64,000 nt of DNA from Symsagittifera roscoffensis (lineage: Eukaryota > Xenacoelomorpha > Acoela > Convolutidae): NCBI RefSeq assembly GCF_963678635.1, contig NC_087065.1, positions 78,848,119 to 78,912,118 of the forward strand, in the 5' to 3' direction. The translations under genes and the position numbers were made by a program. The notes below the pieces were generated by a model. That model saw only the letters and a program-made list of their open reading frames with translations. It had not been told where the DNA came from and did not search any database. Shown here piece by piece: positions 17,985 to 30,700 of this stretch (position 1 is the stretch's first letter; every line of letters starts with the position of its first letter).

Positions 17985-19115
17985 CAAATTGGGCAGAAAT
18001 CGGCCCAATCTAGCCCTAAAACCTTGAAACTAACATAAAAGGCTGAAAATATACCAAACCAGTTTTGACCGACCACTTTGATGTTTTTTCGGCTAAAATA
18101 TGGGCCAAAATGACTAAAGACTGACAAAATTGACTCTAGCCCTAAAAATCTCAAAAACTGACTTCTAAACCCAAAAATCCCCAAAAGTGACCGAAATATA
18201 CAAAAAACAATGAGATTGACCCTAAAACGCAGAATATACACAGAAAACCCAGAAAACACTTGAAAATGACCTAGAATTCTCCAAAAGTGACTAAAAACTG
18301 ACAAAATTGGCTCTAGCCCTAAAAATCTCAAAAATAGACTTCTAACCCCAAAAATCCCCAAATTGGGCTAAATTAGCCGTGAAACACTATGATTTGCCCG
18401 GAAACATCTCAAATCACCGGAAAACCTAGAAAACGCAAGATTTTGGCTCAAAGTCATGTAAAAAACACTTAAAAATGCCAAGTTTGTTTCTAGCCCTAAA
18501 AACCTCAAAAAATGACTTCTAAACCCAAAAATCCCCAAAAAGTGACCAAAATATACGGAAAACAATGAGATTAACCCTAAAACGCAGACTATATCCAGAA
18601 AAAACAGAAAACACTTGAAAATGACCTAGAACCCTCCAAAAGTGACTAAAAACTGAAAAAATAGGCTCTAGCCCTAAAAATCTCAAAAAATGACTTCTAA
18701 CCCCAAAAAACTCCAAATTGGGCTAAATTAGCCGCGAAACACTATGATTTGCCCCAAAACATCCCAAATCACCGGAAAACCTAGAAAACGCAAGAATTTG
18801 GCCCAAAATCAAGTAAAAAACACTTAAACTTGCCAAGTTTGCTTCTAGCCCTAAAAACCTCAAAAAATGACTTCTAAACCCAAAAATCCCCAAAAAGTGA
18901 CCAAAATATACGGAAAACAATGAGATTAACCCTAAAACGCAGAATATACCCAGAAAACCCAGAAAACACTTGAAAATGACCTAGAATCCTCCAAAAGTGA
19001 CTAAAAACTGACAAAATTGGCTTAAGCCCTAAAAATCTCAAAAATAGACTTCTAAACCCAAAAATCTCCAAATTGGGCTAAATTAGCCTTGAAACACTAT
19101 GATTTGCCCCAATGC
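17985..19115 (+). repeat. Beta1 left-arm tandem repeats (355 bp period)
   Basis: About three units; the shared phrase CTAGCCCTAAAAATCTCAAA and the accompanying open frames recur 355 bases apart (18368/18723 and 18519/18874). The + strand is A/C-rich and the repeats are closely related to those of delta (39760-41060). The minus-strand ORFs are products of the periodicity. Confidence 0.9.
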
Positions 19116-21705
19116 ATCCCAAGTTAGAGACCACAGAGAACATCTGAGACCACAATAGCGTCAATGAGCTTCGTTGCAGATGAAAATATCAAAGTTACGT
19201 AGGAAAACTTGTTTATCTAAATCGAAATTAGTATTCACTTTATAAATTAAAAAAAAACAAGTTCAATGAACTTCGGTTAAACATTTTTTTCTCCCATAAA
19301 ACTTTCATGTTACTGTCTGATAGTAAGAAAAATACTTTTTTGCCGACAGGGAACACTTTAAATATCAAATTACACAACGATTTGATTGCTCAGAACTTGG
19401 TAAATGGCTTTCTCCTTAAGAAACCTAAATTTATGAAAATTGTTTTTGTTTGAGCTTCAATATGTGCTTATCAGACTTGTCAGGGCCGGGAAGAGTCATT
19501 GAGCGTACATTCAGACTATAACAACGTCGTTTTAAGAGGAAAGGTTTTTTCGAATGGCTCAAAAGTCACAAAATTACTCGATTTCTTCTTGAAAACCCAT
19601 TTTTTGATCAGTTTTCTTCCTCTGGATCTCTATATAGGTCTTTTTTTGAGTTTATTGGCAATCTGAGACCACAATAGGGTCAGTGAGCTTTGTTGCAGAC
19701 AAAAATATCAAAGTTATATAGGGAAAATTGTTTATCTAAATCGAAGTTAGTATTCACTTTATAAATTATAAAAAAAACAAGTGTAATGAACTTTAGTTAA
19801 ACTTTTTTTTCTCACATAAAACTTTCATTTTATTTTCTGATACTAAGGAGAGTACTTTTGTGCCGACAGGGAACACTTTAAAAACGAAATTACACAATGA
19901 TTTGATTGCTCAGAACTTGGTAAAAGGCTTTCTCCTTAAGAAACCTAAATTTATGAAAAGTGTTTTTGTTTGAGCTTCAATATAGAACCATATATGTGCT
20001 TATCAGACTTGCCACGGTCGGGAAAAGTCATTGAGCGTACATTCAGACAATAACAACGTCGTTTTAAGAAGAAAGTTTTTTTGAAATGGCTCAAAAATGA
20101 CAAAATTACTCGATTACTTCTTAAAAACCCATTTTTTGATCAGTTTTCTTCCTCTGGATCTCTATATAGGTCTTTTTTTGAGTTTATTGGCAATCTGAGA
20201 CCACAATAGGGTCAGTGAGCTTTGTTGCAGACAAAAATATCAAAGTTATATAGGGAAAATTGTTTATCTAAATCGAAGTTAGTATTCACTTTATAAATTA
20301 TAAAAAAAACAAGTGTAATGAACTTTAGTTAAACTTTTTTTTTCTCACATAAAACTTTCATTTTATTGTCTGATACTAAGCATAGTGTTTTTGTGCCGAC
20401 AGGGAACACTTTAAATACGAAATTAAACAATGATTTATTTGCTCAGAACTTGGTAAATGGCTTTCTCCTTAAGAAACCTAAATTTATGAAAAGTGTTTTT
20501 GTTTGAGCTTCAATATAGAACCATATATGTGCTTATCCGACTTGCCAGGGTCGGAAAAAGTCATTGAGCGTACATTCAGACAATAAAAACGTCGTTTTAA
20601 GAAGAAAGTTTTTTTGAAATGGCTCAAAAATGACAAAATTACTCGATTACTTCTTAAAAACCCATTTTTTGATCAGTTTTCTTCCTCTGGATCTCTATAT
20701 AGGTCTTTTTTTGAGTTTATTGGCAATCTGAGACCACAATAGGGTCAGTGAGCTTTGTTGCAGACAAAAATATCAAAGTTATATAGGGAAAATTGTTTAT
20801 CTAAATCGAAGTTAGTATTCACTTTATAAATTATAAAAAAAACAAGTGTAATGAACTTTAGTTAAACTTTTTTTTTCTCACATAAAACTTTCATTTTATT
20901 GTCTGATACTAAGCATAGTGTTTTTGTGCCGACAGGGAACACTTTAAATACGAAATTAAACAATGATTTATTTGCTCAGAACTTGGTAAATGGCTTTCTC
21001 CTTAAGAAACCTAAATTTATGAAAAGTGTTTTTGTTTGAGCTTCATTATAGAACCATATATGTGTTTATCAGACTTGCCAGGGTCGGGAAAAGTTATTGA
21101 GCGTACATTCCGACAATAACAACGTCGTTTTAAGAGAAAAATTTTTTTGGAATGGCTCAAAAATCACAAAATTACTCGATTCCTTCTTAAAAACCCAATT
21201 TTTGATCAGTTTTCTTCCTCTGGATCTGTATATAGGTCTTTTTTTTAGTTACTTGGTAATCTGAGACCACAATAGCGTCAATGAGCTTCGTTGCAGACAA
21301 AAATATCAAAGTTATGTAGGGAAAATTGTTTATCTAAATTGAAGTTAGTACTCACTTTTTAAATTGAAAAAAATCAAGTGTAATGATAACTTTGGTTAAA
21401 CATTTTTTTTTCTCTCATAAAACTTTCATTTTACTGTCTGATACTATTAGGATAATTTTTTTGTCGACAGGGATTACTTTAAACACGAAATTAAACGATG
21501 ATTTATTTGCTCAGAACTTGGTAAATGGCTTTCTCCTTAAGAAATTTTAATTTATGAAAATTGTTATTGTTTGAGCTTCAATACAGAACCATATATGTTC
21601 CTACCAGACTTGTCAGGGCCGGGAAGAGTCATTGAGCGTACATTCAGACAATAACAACGTCGTTTTAAGAGGAAAGTTTTTTTGGAATGGCTCAAAAATC
21701 ACTTA
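19116..21705 (+). repeat. ~535-bp satellite array in beta1, first block (5 units)
   Basis: Landmarks (ATGAAAA before TTGTTTGAGCTTCAATA) at 19434, 19954, 20488, 21021 and 21556. Same family and orientation as in alpha, but in the ATGAAAATTG subtype shared with delta. The last unit stops mid-way, shortly after AATGGCTCAAAAATCACTTA. Confidence 0.93.
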
Positions 21706-23363
21706 GGTGACCAAAAGTGTCGAAAGAAAAGAAAAAAAAAATTCTTAAAAGCTTCTTTTTTTTATGTATGTCCGCTTTACAAAATTTTTTTTTCCCATAG
21801 AAGTTTGATTTAATTGTCTGAACAAGTAGCACACTTTACTATAAGGTCCATAGGAAGCCAAAAAGATTTGAAGAAAAACAAATTGAAGATGGTAAGTGCA
21901 AACTCAAACTCAATAAAGGAAGCTTTTCAAACCAAATTTTTTATTATCTCATTTCCTGATTTCTCAACTTCATCTCATCACAAAGTAACGAATGATGAAT
22001 CTTTGGAAACTTCCAAAACAAGGGTTTATGCCAGAAGCATTCAATTAGCCTTTTTGAGAAAGCTTGTTAGCAGCCCTAGCCTTTAAGATTACCAGGAAAA
22101 ATTCCAAAAAAAAAAAAAAAAAAAATTTTTTTTTGCCAGTTTTTGCAATTTTTTTATTGAAAAAACTTGCTAAAAAGATACTTGGGGGCTCTTGCATACT
22201 TGTGGCTATATCGTTAGGCAAGTCAAGCTTGCTTAAAAGTCAGTTGGATATCATGCATTGAGATTCATTGACAAAAAGAACCAAACCAATTTTTTTCAAA
22301 AACTAACAGAATTAAAAGCCCGTAAAATGACTTAAAATTTTTTTTAAACTAAAAACTGATAGCTTGGACATCAAAACAATCCATTAGGGAGCTCGCATGC
22401 AAATTTTCAATGAAAAAAGACCGATTAAAAAAAATTTATCAAAAAATGAGCCTAGGAAGCTCTTAACCCCAAAAACTTGCTCTGACTCAATTCCTGATTT
22501 ATCAATATGAACTGATCAAAAATTAATGAATGATATATCACTGGAAAGGTATTCCTTGAGGCTTTCCAGGGGTCTCTTTGAATTGCCAGTTAAAAAGTCG
22601 CTTATATCTAACCCTAAGCAAAAACCTAACCCTAATTTTGAGAATTCTGGTCCAAATGTGACATTTCTAGGGCATTTTTTTTAAAACGTCCAATTGACCC
22701 TAAAAACATCATCAAATCACAAAATTAACGTCACGAGCGTGTTCCTTGAGCCAAAATAGGTCTAGGGAGCCTTTTTATCTCAAAGATTGAAATCTGCTTA
22801 ATCTCAACCTAAATCACTTCTACCAATGTCGGGTTGTCACTGTTACTACACCTGAGTGCAGATATTTTGGATAGGTTTGGAAAGTTAACCCTAAAATTTT
22901 TTATTGCACATGGCTTGATTTGTTGGCCCGAGAAACCACCAGAAATACCTTTTTTTTCAATTTCTGACCATTTTTCATTAAAATACAGCTTTTTTACCAA
23001 ATCGGATCCGACCAAAAAAACGAAAGTTAGGGTTAAGCTCATAACTCAACCAAAACTTAATTTTATGAAAGTATTTTGAGTTCGTTAGACAGATCGTGGG
23101 CAGAGGTTTCCAGAACACTAAAAAAAGTCCAAAAAATCGGATTTTAAAGCTATTTTTGAGCAACGCAAAAATTGATCTAAATGTGACATTTGCTTAACCC
23201 CAACTTTTTAAAATGCATTTTTTTGATTTTTTTTTCAAGTCCCGGGTCCCTTCTCACCTCCTAACCCCAAATATCGAAGTTTGGAAGCTCTACGGGAATG
23301 GGAAGGCCTTTGAGCCGAGGGTTTTACAAATTGATGAGCCGCCAAACAGGCCTGGTCCAAATG
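21706..23363 (+). other. Beta1 right domain, internal copy
   Basis: Noncoding and AT-rich, including an A-run followed by a T-run near 22110. It holds the C-rich telomere-like motif (22604-22639), the beta tag at the conserved site before TCTAGGGC (22648-22673), the block GTCGGGTTGTCACTGTTACT (22828-22847), a second tag near 23163 and a last tag at ~23353. That last tag matches the right TIR as far as GACAT and then runs into satellite instead of TTAGGG, so this is an internalised former right end. Confidence 0.75.
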
Positions 23364-26031
23364 TGACATTTTTGGTAACTGGCTTTCTCCTTAAGAAACC
23401 TATTTTTATGAACATTGTTTTTGTTTGCGCTTGAATATAGAACCATATATGTGTTTATCAGACTTGTCAGGGCCGGGAAGAGTCATTGAGCGTACATTCA
23501 GACAATAACAACGTCGTTTTAACAGGAAAGTTTTATTGGAATGGCTCAAAAATCACAAAATTACTCGATTTCTTCTTGAAAACCCATTTTTTGATCAGTT
23601 TTCTTCCTCTGGATCTCTATATAGGTCTTTTTTTGAGTTTATTGGCAATATGAGACCACAATAGTGTCAGTGAGTTTCGTTGCAGACAAAATTATCAAAG
23701 TTATATAGGGGAAAATTGTTCCTAACCCTTAAGAAACCTAAATTTATGAAAAGTGTTTTTGTTTGAGCTTCAATATGGAACCATATATGTGCTTATCAGA
23801 CTTGCCAGGGTCGGGAAAAGTCATTGAGCGTACATTCAGACAATAACAACGTCGTTTTAAGAGGAAAGTTTTTTTGGAATGGCTCAAAAATCACAAAATT
23901 ACTCGATTTCTTCTTATAAACCGATTTTTTGATCAGTTTTCTTCCTCTGGATCTCTATATAGGTCTTTTTTTTTTAGTTTATTGGTATTTTGAGACCACA
24001 ATAGCGTCAATGAGCTTCGTTGCAGAAAAAAATATCAAAGTTAAATAACAAAAAATGTTTATCTAAATCGAAGTTAGTATTCACTTTATAAATTTAAAAA
24101 AAACAAGTGTAATGAACTTTGGTTAAACATTTTTTTTTCTCTCATAAGACTTTCATTTTACTGTCTCATACTAAGCATAGTGTTTTTGTGCCGACAGGGA
24201 ACACTTTATATACGAAATTAAACGATGATTTATTTGCTCAGAACTTGGTAAATGGCTTTCTCCTTAAGAAACCTAAATTTATGAAAATTGTTTTTGTTTG
24301 AGCTTCAATATAGAACCATATATGTGCTTATCAGACTTGCCAGGGTCAGGAAAAGTCATTGAGCGTACATTCAGACAATAACAACGTCGTTTTAAGAGGA
24401 AAATTTTTTTGGAATGGCTCAAAAATCACAAAATTACTCGATTCCTTCTTAAAAACCCAATTTTTAATCAGTTTTCTTCCTCTGGATCTGTATATAGGTC
24501 TTTTTTTGAGTTTATTGGTAATCTGAGACCACAATAGCGTCAATGAGCTTCGTTGCAGACAAAAATATCAAAGTTATGTAAGGAAAATTGTTTATCTAAA
24601 TTGAAGTTAGTATTCATTTTTTAAATTAAAAAAAATCGAGTGTAATGAACTTTGGTTAAACATTTTTTTTCTCTCATAAAACTTTCATTTTACTGTCTGA
24701 TACTATTGAGATAACTTTTTTGTCGACAGGGATTACTTTAAACACGAAATTAAACGATGATTTATTTGCTCAGAACTTGGTAAATGGCTTTCTCCTTAAG
24801 AAACCTAAATTTATGAAAATTGTTTTTGTTTGAGCTTCAATATAGAACCATATATGTCCTTATGAGACTGGTCAGGGCCAAGAACAGTCATTGAGCGTAC
24901 ATTCAGACAATAACAACGTCGTTTTAACAGGAAAGTTTTATTCGAATGGCTCAAAAATCACAAAATTACTCGATTTCTTCTTAAAAACCGATTTTTTTAT
25001 CAGTTTTCTTCCTCTGGATCTCAATATAAGTCTTTTTTTGAGTTTATTGGTAATCTGAGACCACAATAGCGTCAATGAGCTTCGTTGCAGACAAAAATAT
25101 CAAAGTTATATAGGGTAAATTGTTTATCTAAATCGAAGTTAGTATTCACTCTATAAATTAAAAAAAATCAAGTGTAATGAACTTTGGTGAAACATTTTTT
25201 TTCTCTCATAAAACTTTCATTTTACTGTCTGATACTATTAGGATAACTTTTTTGTCGACAGGGATGACTTTAAACACGAAATTAAACGATGATTTATTTG
25301 CTCAGAACTTGGTAAATGGCTTTCTCCTTAAGAAACCTAAATTTATGAAAAGTGTTTTTGTTTGAGCTTCATTATAGAACCATATATGTGCTTATCAGAC
25401 TTGCCAGGGTCGGGAAAAGTTATTGAGCGTACATTTCGACAATAACAACGTCGTTTTAAGAGAAAAATTTTTTTGGAATGGCTCAAAAATCACAAAATTA
25501 CTCGATTCCTTCTTAAAAACCCAATTTTTGATCAGTTTTCTTCCTCTGGATCTGTATATAGGTCTTTTTTTTTAGTTACTTGGTAATCTGAGACCACAAT
25601 AGCGTCAATGAGCTTCGTTGCAGACAAAAATATCAAAGTTATGTAGGGAAAATTGTTTATCTAAATTGAAGTTAGTACTCACTTTTTAAATTGAAAAAAA
25701 TCAAGTGTAATGATAACTTTGGTTAAACATTTTTTTTTCTCTCATAAAACTTTCATTTTACTGTCTGATACTATTAGGATAATTTTTTTGTCGACAGGGA
25801 TTACTTTAAACACGAAATTAAACGATGATTTATTTGCTCAGAACTTGGTAAATGGCTTTCTCCTTAAGAAATTTTAATTTATGAAAATTGTTATTGTTTG
25901 AGCTTCAATACAGAACCATATATGTTCCTACCAGACTTGTCAGGGCCGGGAAGAGTCATTGAGCGTACATTCAGACAATAACAACGTCGTTTTAAGAGGA
26001 AAGTTTTTTTGGAATGGCTCAAAAATCACTT
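23364..26031 (+). repeat. ~535-bp satellite array in beta1, second block
   Basis: Landmarks at 23410, 23748, 24283, 24814, 25347 and 25883. The first interval is only 338 bases, so that unit carries a ~200-base deletion, ending at GTTCCTAACCCTTAAG. The units from ~25326 on repeat those from ~21000 almost exactly. Confidence 0.93.
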
Positions 26032-27703
26032 AGGTGACCAAAAGTGTCGAAAGAAAAGAAAAAAAAAATTCTTAAAAGCTTCTTTTTTTTATGTATGTCC
26101 GCTTTACAAAATTTTTTTTCCCATAGAAGTTTGATTTAATTGTCTGAACAAGTAGCACACTTTACTATAAGGTCCATAGGAAGCCAAAAAGATTTGAAGA
26201 AAAACAAATTGAAGATGATAAGTGCAAACTCAAACTCAATAAAGGAAGCTTTTCAAACCAAATTTTTTATTATCTCATTTCCTGATTTCTCAACTTCATC
26301 TCATCACAAAGTAACGAATGATGAATCTTTGGAAACTTCCAAAACAAGGGTTTATGCCAGAAGCATTCAATTAGCCTTTTTGAGAAAGCTTGTTAGCAGC
26401 CCTAGCCTTTAAGATTACCAGGAAAAATTCCAAAAAAAAAAAAAAAAAAAATTTTTTTTTGCCAGTTTTTGCAATTTTTTTATTGAAAAAACTTGCTAAA
26501 AAGATACTTGGGGGCTCTTGCATACTTGTGGCTATATCGTTAGGCAAGTCAAGCTTGCTTAAAAGTCAGTTGGATATCATGCATTGAGATTCATTGACAA
26601 AAAGAACCAAACCAATTTTTTTCAAAAACTAACAGAATTAAAAGCCCGTAAAATGACCAAAAATTTTTTTTAAACTAAAAACTGATAGCTTGGACATCAA
26701 AACAATCCATTAGGGAGCTCGCATGCAAATTTTCAATGAAAAAAGACCGATTAAAAAAAGTTTATCAAAAAATGAGCCTAGGAAGCTCTTAACCCCAAAA
26801 ACTTGCTCTGACTCAATTCCTGATTTATCAATATGAACTGATCAAAAATTAATGAATGATATATCACTGGAAAGGTATTCCTTGAGGCTTTCCAGGGGTC
26901 TCTTTGAATTGCCAGTTAAAAAGTCGCTTATATCTAACCCTAAGCAAAAACCTAACCCTAATTTTGAGAATTCTGGTCCAAATGTGACATTTCTAGGGCA
27001 TTTTTTTTAAAACGTCCAATTGACCCTAAAAACATCATCAAATCACAAAATTAACGTCACGAGCGTGTTCCTTGAGCCAAAATAGGTCTAGGGAGCCTTT
27101 TTATCTCAAAGATTGAAATCTGCTTAATCTCAACCTAAATCACTTCTACCAATGTCGGGTTGTCACTGTTACTACACCTGAGTGCAGATATTTTGGATAG
27201 GTTTGGAAAGTTAACCCTAAAATTTTTTATTGCACATGGCTTGATTTGTTGGCCCGAGAAACCACCAGAAATACCTTTTTTTTCAATTTCTGACCATTTT
27301 TCATTAAAATACAGCTTTTTTACCAAATCGGATCCGACCAAAAAAACGAAAGTTAGGGTTAAGCTCATAACTCAACCAAAACTTAATTTTATGAAAATAT
27401 TTTGAGTTCGTTAGACAGATCGTGGGCAGAGGTTTCCAGAACACTAAAAAAAGTCCAAAAAATCGGATTTTAAAGCTATTTTTGAGCAACGCAAAAATTG
27501 ATCTAAATGTGACATTTGCTTAACCCCAACTTTTTAAAATGCATTTTTTTGATTTTTTTTTCAAGTCCCGGGTCCCTTCTCACCTCCTAACCCCAAATAT
27601 CGAAGTTTGGAAGCTCTACGGGAATGGGAAGGCCTTTGAGCCGAGGGTTTTACAAATTGCTGAGCCGCCAAACAGGCCTTGTCCAAATGTGACATGAGCG
27701 AGG
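26032..27703 (+). other. Beta1 right domain, terminal copy
   Basis: Near-identical to 21706-23363 at offset 4326. Scattered differences include GATAAG for GGTAAG near 26217 and GACCAAAAA for GACTTAAAA near 26656. Tags lie at 26974-26999 and near 27489, and the terminal tag at 27681-27696 is followed by AGCGAGG and the TTAGGG array. No gene recognised. Confidence 0.75.
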
Positions 27704-30700
27704 TTAGGGTTAGGGTTAGGGTTAGGGTTAGGGTTAGGGTTAGGGTTAGGGTTAGGGTTAGGGTTAGGGTTAGGGTTAGGGTTAGGGTTAGGGTTAGGGT
27801 TAGGGTTAGGGTTAGGGTTAGGGTTAGGGTTAGGGTTAGGGTTAGGGTTAGGGTTAGGGTTAGGGTTAGGGTTAGGGTTAGGGTTAGGGTTAGGGTTAGG
27901 GTTAGGGTTAGGGTTAGGGTTAGGGTTAGGGTTAGGGTTAGGGTTAGGGTTAGGGTTAGGGTTAGGGTTAGGGTTAGGGTTAGGGTTAGGGTTAGGGTTA
28001 GGGTTAGGGTTAGGGTTAGGGTTAGGGTTAGGGTTAGGGTTAGGGTTAGGGTTAGGGTTAGGGTTAGGGTTAGGGTTAGGGTTAGGGTTAGGGTTAGGGT
28101 TAGGGTTAGGGTTAGGGTTAGGGTTAGGGTTAGGGTTAGGGTTAGGGTTAGGGTTAGGGTTAGGGTTAGGGTTAGGGTTAGGGTTAGGGTTAGGGTTAGG
28201 GTTAGGGTTAGGGTTAGGGTTAGGGTTAGGGTTAGGGTTAGGGTTAGGGTTAGGGTTAGGGTTAGGGTTAGGGTTAGGGTTAGGGTTAGGGTTAGGGTTA
28301 GGGTTAGGGTTAGGGTTAGGGTTAGGGTTAGGGTTAGGGTTAGGGTTAGGGTTAGGGTTAGGGTTAGGGTTAGGGTTAGGGTTAGGGTTAGGGTTAGGGT
28401 TAGGGTTAGGGTTAGGGTTAGGGTTAGGGTTAGGGTTAGGGTTAGGGTTAGGGTTAGGGTTAGGGTTAGGGTTAGGGTTAGGGTTAGGGTTAGGGTTAGG
28501 GTTAGGGTTAGGGTTAGGGTTAGGGTTAGGGTTAGGGTTAGGGTTAGGGTTAGGGTTAGGGTTAGGGTTAGGGTTAGGGTTAGGGTTAGGGTTAGGGTTA
28601 GGGTTAGGGTTAGGGTTAGGGTTAGGGTTAGGGTTAGGGTTAGGGTTAGGGTTAGGGTTAGGGTTAGGGTTAGGGTTAGGGTTAGGGTTAGGGTTAGGGT
28701 TAGGGTTAGGGTTAGGGTTAGGGTTAGGGTTAGGGTTAGGGTTAGGGTTAGGGTTAGGGTTAGGGTTAGGGTTAGGGTTAGGGTTAGGGTTAGGGTTAGG
28801 GTTAGGGTTAGGGTTAGGGTTAGGGTTAGGGTTAGGGTTAGGGTTAGGGTTAGGGTTAGGGTTAGGGTTAGGGTTAGGGTTAGGGTTAGGGTTAGGGTTA
28901 GGGTTAGGGTTAGGGTTAGGGTTAGGGTTAGGGTTAGGGTTAGGGTTAGGGTTAGGGTTAGGGTTAGGGTTAGGGTTAGGGTTAGGGTTAGGGTTAGGGT
29001 TAGGGTTAGGGTTAGGGTTAGGGTTAGGGTTAGGGTTAGGGTTAGGGTTAGGGTTAGGGTTAGGGTTAGGGTTAGGGTTAGGGTTAGGGTTAGGGTTAGG
29101 GTTAGGGTTAGGGTTAGGGTTAGGGTTAGGGTTAGGGTTAGGGTTAGGGTTAGGGTTAGGGTTAGGGTTAGGGTTAGGGTTAGGGTTAGGGTTAGGGTTA
29201 GGGTTAGGGTTAGGGTTAGGGTTAGGGTTAGGGTTAGGGTTAGGGTTAGGGTTAGGGTTAGGGTTAGGGTTAGGGTTAGGGTTAGGGTTAGGGTTAGGGT
29301 TAGGGTTAGGGTTAGGGTTAGGGTTAGGGTTAGGGTTAGGGTTAGGGTTAGGGTTAGGGTTAGGGTTAGGGTTAGGGTTAGGGTTAGGGTTAGGGTTAGG
29401 GTTAGGGTTAGGGTTAGGGTTAGGGTTAGGGTTAGGGTTAGGGTTAGGGTTAGGGTTAGGGTTAGGGTTAGGGTTAGGGTTAGGGTTAGGGTTAGGGTTA
29501 GGGTTAGGGTTAGGGTTAGGGTTAGGGTTAGGGTTAGGGTTAGGGTTAGGGTTAGGGTTAGGGTTAGGGTTAGGGTTAGGGTTAGGGTTAGGGTTAGGGT
29601 TAGGGTTAGGGTTAGGGTTAGGGTTAGGGTTAGGGTTAGGGTTAGGGTTAGGGTTAGGGTTAGGGTTAGGGTTAGGGTTAGGGTTAGGGTTAGGGTTAGG
29701 GTTAGGGTTAGGGTTAGGGTTAGGGTTAGGGTTAGGGTTAGGGTTAGGGTTAGGGTTAGGGTTAGGGTTAGGGTTAGGGTTAGGGTTAGGGTTAGGGTTA
29801 GGGTTAGGGTTAGGGTTAGGGTTAGGGTTAGGGTTAGGGTTAGGGTTAGGGTTAGGGTTAGGGTTAGGGTTAGGGTTAGGGTTAGGGTTAGGGTTAGGGT
29901 TAGGGTTAGGGTTAGGGTTAGGGTTAGGGTTAGGGTTAGGGTTAGGGTTAGGGTTAGGGTTAGGGTTAGGGTTAGGGTTAGGGTTAGGGTTAGGGTTAGG
30001 GTTAGGGTTAGGGTTAGGGTTAGGGTTAGGGTTAGGGTTAGGGTTAGGGTTAGGGTTAGGGTTAGGGTTAGGGTTAGGGTTAGGGTTAGGGTTAGGGTTA
30101 GGGTTAGGGTTAGGGTTAGGGTTAGGGTTAGGGTTAGGGTTAGGGTTAGGGTTAGGGTTAGGGTTAGGGTTAGGGTTAGGGTTAGGGTTAGGGTTAGGGT
30201 TAGGGTTAGGGTTAGGGTTAGGGTTAGGGTTAGGGTTAGGGTTAGGGTTAGGGTTAGGGTTAGGGTTAGGGTTAGGGTTAGGGTTAGGGTTAGGGTTAGG
30301 GTTAGGGTTAGGGTTAGGGTTAGGGTTAGGGTTAGGGTTAGGGTTAGGGTTAGGGTTAGGGTTAGGGTTAGGGTTAGGGTTAGGGTTAGGGTTAGGGTTA
30401 GGGTTAGGGTTAGGGTTAGGGTTAGGGTTAGGGTTAGGGTTAGGGTTAGGGTTAGGGTTAGGGTTAGGGTTAGGGTTAGGGTTAGGGTTAGGGTTAGGGT
30501 TAGGGTTAGGGTTAGGGTTAGGGTTAGGGTTAGGGTTAGGGTTAGGGTTAGGGTTAGGGTTAGGGTTAGGGTTAGGGTTAGGGTTAGGGTTAGGGTTAGG
30601 GTTAGGGTTAGGGTTAGGGTTAGGGTTAGGGTTAGGGTTAGGGTTAGGGTTAGGGTTAGGGTTAGGGTTAGGGTTAGGGTTAGGGTTAGGGTTAGGGTTA

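Larger units (their letters stand above)
17786..27703 (+). mobile_element. Beta1: TIR-bounded noncoding unit with internal 4.3-kb duplication
   Basis: This unit of 9918 bp lies between arrays A2 and A3. A 16-bp perfect inverted core, CATGTCACATTTGGAC (17793-17808) and its reverse complement (27681-27696), sits 7 bases inside each end; the outer bases differ slightly (CCTTAGC versus CCTCGCT read inward). The plan is a tag cluster, 355-bp repeats, a satellite array, a right domain, a second satellite array, a second right domain and the TIR. The second half repeats the first at an offset of 4326. No protein gene is present. Confidence 0.75.

Noticed and set aside
17870-19071. Minus-strand ORFs with repeated FLRFLGLEPILSVFSHFWRILG-like peptides (also 39812-40990)
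   Set aside because: They follow the 355-bp tandem repeat, recur with each unit and are broken between units. Low T on the + strand removes minus-strand stops. No domain or start context supports a gene.
21814-23434. Small ORFs of 60-90 residues repeated exactly at 26140-27405 and 62138-62763
   Set aside because: Their identity is explained by DNA-level duplication; overlapping ORFs on opposite strands are equally preserved, so there is no sign of protein selection.
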